Positions 55,816 to 64,000 of a stretch of DNA of 64,000 nt are shown piece after piece. The stretch spans positions 26,845,325 through 26,909,324 of the forward strand of contig OX439135.1 in the NCBI GenBank assembly GCA_949318235.1, read 5' to 3'. The notes beneath the pieces are model-generated. The model was not told where the DNA came from. It did not search any database and saw nothing but the letters and a program-made list of their open reading frames with translations. Within the stretch, counting starts at the first letter, position 1, and every line of letters starts with the position of its first letter. Origin of the DNA: Ecdyonurus torrentis (Eukaryota > Arthropoda > Insecta > Ephemeroptera > Heptageniidae). Position numbers and translations under genes: made by a program.

Positions 55816-57490
55816 GTGAGTTTTCTAAACAACGTTTCATCCAAGTTTACTTTCATTTAATTTACAATAGCGGTTCAAATATAAATAATTAATACAAATA
55901 AGTAAACTGCCAAAAAAAATCACATTTAATCTTATTTAATTTTGTCCATTTTTGGCTATAGGGCTCTTGGTGTCAAAAAATTAACTAAAAAATTTAAAAA
56001 TGATGAGAGGGGACCACCATTCATACAAATATTATATCCTTAAACCCTTCAATATGTAAAGTAGGCAATTTTAGGATTTCATGACGTCAACAGTTCCGGG
56101 ATAACAATAGGAATTGTAGCGCAAGTTGCCTAATTTTTAGTTTTTTCCCTAGATTTTAAGAGTAATAAAGAGCAAAGGAACAAAATATGTGTATTTATAA
56201 TAGTCCTATGTCATGGTTTATCATTGAGGGGGATAATTTTTTGAGGCATTTTATTTTTACAGGATGGTACATGTATTTAACAAAAAAAATATTATTGATT
56301 AAATACAACGTTTAAAAGAACAAAAGTTATAAAATTTTCAATTATTATCATTTATTAGTAGAAAATTTCCTCAGATATAGGAAATCTGCGCTCTCCGTTT
56401 CTGCTTAAATTAAACAGTTTTTTTTATTGTACCAGTACAGTTGTTTTATTTTGCACAAGGCAGAGAGCACAGATGTATCATTTATACGGCTCGTAAAAAA
56501 GTATTTTTTTTAAAAATGGTGGCTAATTAAAATACAAAAAATGCTTTAAAATCTAAAAGATACATTTTTCAGCTATTCTAAAAAAACATTACAAAGTACA
56601 CTCTTTGATGCTGCATTAAAAAATTAATGGAGACTTAGAAATAACTATTTTAAAAAAATACATGCACTTTGTCATACATCAGTTTTACCTGCAGCGCGCT
56701 CTGTCAAAGTAATAATAGTGGCGCCACGACCATAAGTACAAGGCACCCTTACCGCTCCTACGTGTACACACTGTTATGATAATATATTATAGCATTAAAA
56801 ACTTGCACTTTATCTGCAATATAACTTATTTGAGAAAATTATACGATATTTAAAAAATTAAATGACATATAAAATTTTTTAAAAAGTCACAAACTTTGCT
56901 TTACAAGTATCATTTTTACGTAGTGCGCCTCATTAATTTGAGTCATGTCATAGCTGCTAATAATTATGATTTAATTTTAAATTAATTTTGATATAAAAAA
57001 AGCATTTTGAAAAGTTTTAAATTATATACTGTATTGTATATGTAGTATTTAAAAATACCAATGATGTCCAAGAAATAATGTATTTATAACAGAATTAAAA
57101 AAGTTAAATTAAAGGCTTTACGTTCAGGGGTAGATAGAATTATTTATTATATAATAATAAATTTATAATACTACAGCATATATGAAGTTTAATTAGATCG
57201 GCATAAATTTTTAGGCTTCAAATTTAAAAAATAACTTAAATAAAATTTTAATGCAAGATAATACAATTAGATTTGTAATATTTTTTTATGTTTTAGCATA
57301 ACTGAAAAATATACCTTTTGTTTTTAAAAGCACTATATGTATTTTAAATAGCCGCCAGTTTTTAAATATTACGTCACCAATTACTCCTAGAATATGATGC
57401 GTTAAAGTTGTGAGAGAGTGGTAGCCAACATAGCATACATAGCCAACATAGGGCAACTGAGCGTGAATTGGATGTGGTTGAAAGGCCCTA
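55816..57490 (+). other. Intron
   Basis: About 1.7 kb, AT-rich. No exon or element with clear ends recognised. Confidence 0.5.
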
Positions 57491-57501
57491 GGTTCGATTC
57501 C
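57491..57501 (+). promoter_or_regulatory. tRNA-like box B, probable SINE head
   Basis: GGTTCGATTCC is an exact RNA polymerase III box B. The sequence upstream (TAGGGCAACTGAGCGTGAATTGG) could be a weak box A. No cloverleaf or full SINE could be assembled, so it is probably a SINE fragment. Confidence 0.4.
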
Positions 57502-58250
57502 CAAGCATGGTAAACTTTTTCACGTTCCTTGCGATGTGTTATAGACTAAATATATAATTTCAGACGATGTAAGGCTTTAGAATTAATTTCTTAAATGTTT
57601 AATTCATATAAAAGTTCTCGTCTCGTAATATTATGATTTTTTTCCCGTCCATATTTAATAAATAAAAATATACAGAGTGTCCCAAAAGTACTGAAAGAAA
57701 CTAAAATTGAATATCTCCGTGAATTTTTGGGCTATTTGGATGAAACCACCACCCACCGATAGGAAAAATGTGCAACATTTTTGCCATGCCTATATAATTA
57801 GCAACCCCTATATTTTTCACCCCTTTAGGGGGTGAAAACCAAAAATTCGGTTTTCAATATATCCTTTTCAATGTTATTTCTCAAAAAATAAAGTTTTTAA
57901 AAAAATTCTTTCTGGTGGCTTTTGAAAGTCACTTAGCCCCCCCTAGTAAAAAAATGCAAACATTAATTTTGAAAAACCACCCCTTTAGGAATTAGGGGGT
58001 AAAAACCATTTTTGACTTTCCAAAAATCACGAAACTGCAAAGTGTACCAAAAATAAATTTTAAATGCTGTATTCTACGAAAACTTATTGCCTGGACCTTC
58101 TTTATTAGGTTTCTAGCGTTTTAGCCCTATCCAACCCCCTGGGGGGTGTGGAGGGTGGGGTTTTCCACCCCATTATGATTACAAAAACTTAAGCAAAAGT
58201 TGTCGTGTAAGATATCGTTCTAGACTAATTCAACCCCGCTGACCTCAAAT

Positions 58251-59490
58251 CCGTTGTCAGATTTTCGATAGGTGCCACCCCTGATGCTCTAGGGGTAGTT
58301 TTTGAGCCCCAAAAGAGGAAAATTATTGGAAAATAAAGTCAATTTAAATTTCAATAAAAAACATTAATTTTGATTTTCTTTTTGCATATTACAGTATCTG
58401 GTTATGTTTTAACATGGACCCTATGCATATCCGGTCTAAATTACCTTAATGGGGGTGGCTAGGGTGCCATTTTCACCCCCTTTTTGATTTTTTAAAATTC
58501 TGTGATTGGTGTCGAGTTAGGTATTGCTCTAGACTAAATCGACCCCGCTGAACCCAAATCCGTTGTCAGATTTTTGATAAGTGCCACCCCTGACGCACTA
58601 GGGGTACTTTTTGAACCCTAAAAGAGGGAAATTATTGGAAAATAAAGTCAATTTAAATTTCAATAAAAAACATTAATTTCGATTTTCTTTTTGCATATTA
58701 CAGTGTCTGGTTATGTTTTAACATGGACCCTATGCATATCCGGTCTAAATTACCTTAATGGGGGTGGCTAGGGTGCCATTTTCACCCCCTTTTTGATTTT
58801 TTAAAATTCTATGATTGGTGTCGAATAAGGTATTGCTCTAGACTAAATCGACCCCGCTGAACCCAAATCCGTTGTCAGATTTTCAATAAGTGCCACCCCT
58901 GACGCGCTAGGGGTGGTTTTTTATCCCCAAAAGAGGGAAAATTTAAGAAAATTAAGCAAATTTAAATATCAATAAAACACATTATTGTCGATTTTCTTTT
59001 TGCATAGTACAGTGCCTGGTATGGTTTTAACACGGACCCTATGCATTTCCGGTCTTAATTACCTTAATAGGGGTGGCTAGGGCGCAGTTTTCACCCCCAT
59101 TATAATTATTTAAAATTACATGATTCATGTCGAGTGAAGTATTGCTCTAGGCTAAATCGACCACGCTGATCTCAAATCCGTTGTCAGAATTTCAATAAGT
59201 GCCACCCCTAAGGCGCTAAGGGTGTTTTTTTATCCCTGGAATGGGGCATTTTTGAATTAATTAGGTAGTAACAAAACACACGTAAACAAAATATAGGAAA
59301 TATCCAATGAATGTTTTCTTGTGCCTGGACATCTTTTAACACGTGTTGTAGGCATTTCCGGTTTAAATCTCTAATTAGGGGTTGTTTAGATTTAAGTTCC
59401 ACCCCTAATACAAATTTTAAAAATATTGCGATTGGTGTCAAGTTAGGTATCGTTCTTGGGTAAATCGACCCCACTGAGTCCAAATTTGTT
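58251..59490. repeat. 309-bp tandem repeat, left arm
   Basis: CCGTTGTCAG recurs at 58251, 58560, 58869 and 59178, exactly 309 bp apart each time, with a diverged fifth copy 308 bp further. Each unit includes GGACCCTATGCAT, GGTCTAAATTACCTTAAT and GTGCCACCCCT segments. Confidence 0.9.
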
Positions 59491-59639
59491 GTCGAAAATT
59501 TGTTTACTACATCCCTTAAGTCGTTAGGGGTTGATTTTTAAATGATTAAAATTTTTTTATTGCTCTACCATCAATTTATTTTTATTTATTTTTTAAAAAT
59601 CAACCCCTAACGACTTAAGGGTTGAAGAAAACAAATTTT

Positions 59640-60883
59640 CGACAACAGATTTGGACTCAGTGGGGTCGATTTACCCAAGAACGATACCTAACTTGACACC
59701 AATCGCAATATTTTTAAAATTTGTATTAGGGGTGGAACTTAAATCTAAACAACCCCTAATTAGAGATTTAAACCGGAAATGCCTACAACACGTGTTAAAA
59801 GATGTCCAGGCACAAGAAAACATTCATTGGATATTTCCTATATTTTGTTTACGTGTGTTTTGTTACTACCTAATTAATTCAAAAACGCCCCATTCCAGGG
59901 ATAAAAAAACACCCTTAGCGCCTTAGGGGTGGCACTTATTGAAATTCTGACAACGGATTTGAGATCAGCGTGGTCGATTTAGCCTAGAGCAATACTTCAC
60001 TCGACATGAATCATGTAATTTTAAATAATTATAATGGGGGTGAAAACTGCGCCCTAGCCACCCCTATTAAGGTAATTAAGACCGGAAATGCATAGGGTCC
60101 GTGTTAAAACCATACCAGGCACTGTACTATGCAAAAAGAAAATCGACAATAATGTGTTTTATTGATATTTAAATTTGCTTAATTTTCTTAAATTTTCCCT
60201 CTTTTGGGGATAAAAAACCACCCCTAGCGCGTCAGGGGTGGCACTTATTGAAAATCTGACAACGGATTTGGGTTCAGCGGGGTCGATTTAGTCTAGAGCA
60301 ATACCTTATTCGACACCAATCATAGAATTTTAAAAAATCAAAAAGGGGGTGAAAATGGCACCCTAGCCACCCCCATTAAGGTAATTTAGACCGGATATGC
60401 ATAGGGTCCATGTTAAAACATAACCAGACACTGTAATATGCAAAAAGAAAATCGAAATTAATGTTTTTTATTGAAATTTAAATTGACTTTATTTTCCAAT
60501 AATTTCCCTCTTTTAGGGTTCAAAAAGTACCCCTAGTGCGTCAGGGGTGGCACTTATCAAAAATCTGACAACGGATTTGGGTTCAGCGGGGTCGATTTAG
60601 TCTAGAGCAATACCTAACTCGACACCAATCACAGAATTTTAAAAAATCAAAAAGGGGGTGAAAATGGCACCCTAGCCACCCCCATTAAGGTAATTTAGAC
60701 CGGATATGCATAGGGTCCATGTTAAAACATAACCAGATACTGTAATATGCAAAAAGAAAATCAAAATTAATGTTTTTTATTGAAATTTAAATTGACTTTA
60801 TTTTCCAATAATTTTCCTCTTTTGGGGCTCAAAAACTACCCCTAGAGCATCAGGGGTGGCACCTATCGAAAATCTGACAACGG
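59640..60883. repeat. 309-bp tandem repeat, right arm (inverted)
   Basis: CTGACAACGG at 59947, 60256, 60565 and 60874, again exactly 309 bp apart, mirroring the left arm, with a diverged copy near 59640. Confidence 0.9.
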
Positions 60884-61491
60884 ATTTGAGGTCAGCGGGG
60901 TTGAATTAGTCTAGAACGATATCTTACACGACAACTTTTGCTTAAGTTTTTGTAATCATAATGGGGTGGAAAACCCCACCCTCCACACCCCCCAGGGGGT
61001 TGGATAGGGCTAAAACGCTAGAAACCTAATAAAGAAGGTCCAGGCAATAAGTTTCCGTAGAATACAGCATTTAAAATTTATTTTTGGTACACTTTGCAGT
61101 TTCGTGATTTTTGGAAAGTCAAAAATGGTTTTTACCCCCTAATTCCTAAAGGGGTGGTTTTTCAAAATTAATGTTTGCATTTTTTTACTAGGGGGGGCTA
61201 AGTGACTTTCAAAAGCCACCAGAAAGAATTTTTTTAAAAACTTTATTTTTTGAGAAATAACATTGAAAAGGATATATTGAAAACCGAATTTTTGGTTTTC
61301 ACCCCCTAAAGGGGTGAAAAATATAGGGGTTGCTAATTATATAGGCATGGCAAAAATGTTGCACATTTTTCCTATCGGTGGGTGGTGGTTTCATCCAAAT
61401 AGCCCAAAAATTCACGGAGATATTCAATTTTAGTTTCTTTCAGTACTTTTGGGACACTCTGTATATACAGTATGTATATATATACAGTATA

Positions 61492-61494
<3 letters not shown>

Positions 61495-61571
<77 letters not shown>
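61495..61571. repeat. (TA)n microsatellite
   Basis: About 38 TA units just 5' of the last micro-exon. Confidence 0.95.
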
Positions 61572-61577
<6 letters not shown>

Positions 61578-61584
61578 TTCAGAG

Positions 61585-61597
61585 TTTAAAAGCTGTG
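61585..61597 (+). CDS. Putative micro-exon for a fifth CTLD
   Basis: 13 nt between ttcagag and gtaagt, encoding FKSC plus one base, phase 0 to 1 as expected at this position of the repeat unit. The proximal AG would give 15 nt (SLKAV, phase 0 to 0), which does not fit the unit. Very short, so uncertain. Confidence 0.35.
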
Positions 61598-64000
61598 GTA
61601 AGTTAAATAAAAAAATACTAATAAGAAACTTTTTTTATGTAATTAAAGCGTATAAGTTTTACTAAAATTTTCAATTTATATTTATCAACAATTTTTATGC
61701 AAATAATAAAAAAAAACTAAATTACTTTTTTTATATTTTAAAATTAAAGAAGGCTTCCAATATAAAATACATTTCAAATAATATTTATAAAAACAAATAA
61801 TGTGAAACTTTTCATTATGTTTTTACGTCATTTTGATTTTTTTTATGTTTAACTATGAAAAATTGTTAATAATTATTACCTAAACATTAAAATATAAAAA
61901 TTTCAAATTTCTTAGTATACTAGCAATATATTGTCATTTTTTCTGTTCTTTTTTAATAATTTGCCTTTTACATTTTTTTGTATGTAATTGAAGAATGCCT
62001 CATCATACAAACGTATGTATCGTGTGTTTTTTTTTGTTTTTTTTTAGTTTAGGAAAATTTTTATTTACCACACTTTAACTTCAGATATAAAATAGTTTGT
62101 GGAGCTTAAGTTTTATAAATTTTAGTATTATATAACGACTGCAATTTGCGATTTCTCTGTCTATTTGCATACAATGGTATAAAATTGAAAATAAGAATGA
62201 GATAATAAAATATTGAATAAATTTCTTAGTTACAAGAAGCCATACCGGTAATCATGTTAAACGTAACGTGACTTAATAAATATAAGTTTATAATACAAGT
62301 TCTTTAAAATTAAAACAGAACTATATGTTAATTGGCTTTAAAGGGTAATATTTTAAAATATTGGAACCTGTTAAAACCTTTTTTACCGTCTAAATGTGCA
62401 TCATGTTTATATTATCCTTTTTATGAACTAAATTTCAAACTAAGTATATCGCTGGCTACGTGTCAAATCGTATAAAAGCAAGTTTTTTGAACCGCGTTAG
62501 TGGTAAAATATGAACCTTTAATGGTACTACTTTTTTGAAGGGTTTATATCATATATCATAGCATTTTGCATAGACCACTCTTGACGGTCGTAAAAAATGC
62601 TTAATTACCCTTCCCGCACTACATTAAAATTAATTTTTTACCTGCGAGCGTTATTTTGTCAAGCGGACAGCTATTATGAAGAGCAGTTTAAATGTTTTGG
62701 GATTGCTGTTATTTAACGTAGGTATTTAAATTTTAGAATTTAACCAACATTGTAAACCTCTAGATAATTATTGTAGCCCTTTAGCCTTTATCATTGTTAT
62801 TTAAAATTTAAGTTTTTATTTTTACTTCTAAATCTAGCTATATTAGTTTTATTTTATTTTAATTTTTTATCGTATTTCTAAGATTTCTTATATCCATTAT
62901 TAAATTATTTTCTTTAATTGCTATTAATGTTTAACAAGCATGCATATTAGCATGCAAGTTTTTGATAATAAGTACAAATACAGAACAACCCCTTATAATA
63001 ATGCAAAAGTTCATTATACAAATATAAAAACACATACAACAATAGTGTATAAATGTTAATTGCCAAATGGTGCAATAACTATAAATTTAACCTCTTGAAA
63101 ATTGTTAACTGGCAAATTTTTTTAGTATCTGTTAAAAAACAAATAATTGAGTTCGGTAATTTAAAAAAGCAGATTTTTTAACCTGAGCCTTTTCTAATTA
63201 ACTAAAATTTCGTTAGACAATTAAGTTTCAGAAAAATATTTTTAAGTATAAGTAATTTATTATTTCTATACTTTTTTAAAGTCATATTTACAAAGCAAAG
63301 ATAGCATGCTAATAGAGAAAAATTGAAAGAGCAATGCTAGTTTTTAATTTTAGTTTATTAGTTTATTAAAAAAATTACAAATAACAATCATTCAAAACGT
63401 TATTAAACTTTTGTGAAAGTTATAATTTGCTAAAAACACGTTTCATTTCGTAGAACTTTATAGTATTATAATTGTTTATATTTTATTTATTATTGTGAAT
63501 ATATTACGTTACGAACTAAATAATAACATTTAACGTTAAATAATTCTGTTTCCTAAAAATTAGGTTTTTGAAAATAAGCTACTAAATCTGAGGCTTTACC
63601 TCGATCAATTTCATCTTCTTTCCATAGTGAAATAATTACTTCATGCAATATAGCCTTATTTATTTTAATTAATATTAACCCTTAATTACCCCTGTCAATT
63701 AAAATAATTTTGTTCTTTATTTAGCTGAACTTCTTAATCATTAACTAAATTTGGTCCCTAAAAATAAGACAAATCAATTTAAAAATAAACAATTAATATG
63801 ATCTAAATAATTTATTATATATAATTAGTCGATACAAATTTATTAGCCTAAGAAATATCAAAAATATTCATTAACGAAGTTTAAATGAATTATTATAAAT
63901 TGTCAGTTTTAGGATTTCATTTTTTTAAAAATTTGATTTAGTTTAATTGCTTGAAGTAATTATTTGACAAAAGCAAGCGCAGAAAAGTCCGCATATAACT
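61598..64000 (+). other. Intron or downstream sequence
   Basis: About 2.4 kb, AT-rich. I looked for the next N-terminal exon (F-x2-LG-x2-C-x3-Y after an acceptor) and did not find a convincing one, so the gene probably continues past the window. Confidence 0.45.

Larger units (their letters stand above)
57673..61461. mobile_element. 3,789-bp near-perfect palindromic element
   Basis: TA-flanked (57671-57672 and 61462-61463), with ends CAGAGTGTCCCAAAAGTACT / complement. Arms of about 1.87 kb surround a spacer of about 50 bp (59543-59591). At six paired landmarks the coordinates sum to exactly 119134, so the arms have no net indels at those points. The TA duplication and end resemble Tc1/mariner-type MITEs. 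No transposase domain. The two matching 91-codon frames at 59208 and 59651 are mirror images of repeat sequence, not genes. Confidence 0.9.

Noticed and set aside
59208..59926. Two nearly matching 91-codon frames on opposite strands
   Set aside because: They are mirror images in the palindrome arms; composition and lack of any domain argue against a gene.

Overview
This is an AT-rich eukaryotic window, about three quarters A+T. It is packed with (TA)n tracts, inverted-repeat transposons and tiny exons, and most likely comes from the large, repeat-laden genome of an arthropod, probably an insect. That guess rests on the element mix (Ty3/Gypsy LTR element, Penelope-like element, DD41D-spaced mariner relatives, hAT and piggyBac-like ends) and on the C-type-lectin exon family. 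The species cannot be named from the sequence.

One host gene runs through the whole window on the + strand and is open at both ends. I find 24 small exons (13-203 nt, about 2.0 kb of coding sequence in about 61.6 kb). They splice in a consistent frame into a secreted or surface-type protein with at least four C-type-lectin-like domains (CTLDs). Each CTLD is built from the same exon series: a Cys-containing linker exon, a micro-exon, an N-terminal exon, a 'CC' exon, then a WTSA exon and a WCS...FICE exon. In CTLDs 1 and 3 the last two pieces are separate exons; in CTLDs 2 and 4 they are fused into one 203-nt exon. This suggests that an ancestral two-CTLD block was duplicated. CTLDs 3 and 4 are separated by four extra Ser/Thr-rich exons.

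The introns hold nearly everything else. 1-9 kb: small hairpin MITEs, a foldback DD41D relic, a G-rich/pyrimidine inverted repeat. 9-13 kb: a tRNA-like SINE and a hAT MITE with perfect 8-bp target duplications. 13-25 kb: MITEs between (TA)n tracts, a Penelope-like 3' fragment arranged head-to-head, a 0.85-kb foldback, a second DD41D relic and a TAGAG-ended element. 25.3-34.0 kb: a young Ty3/Gypsy element on the - strand (LTRs differing at one base, long pol, frame-broken gag) sitting inside a (TA)n tract. 34-44 kb: a MITE, a 440-bp CTCTC tract fused to a SINE fragment, a 2.26-kb palindrome, and a Penelope-tail hairpin. 44-54 kb: a piggyBac-like element carrying a foldback DD41D copy, then a triple nest of elements around a hAT. 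54-64 kb: an ATGT tract and a 3,789-bp palindrome whose 1.87-kb arms match without any net length change at every marker checked and carry 309-bp tandem repeats.

No rRNA gene, intact tRNA gene, CRISPR array, promoter or poly(A) site of the host gene could be supported. About 3% of the window is host coding sequence.
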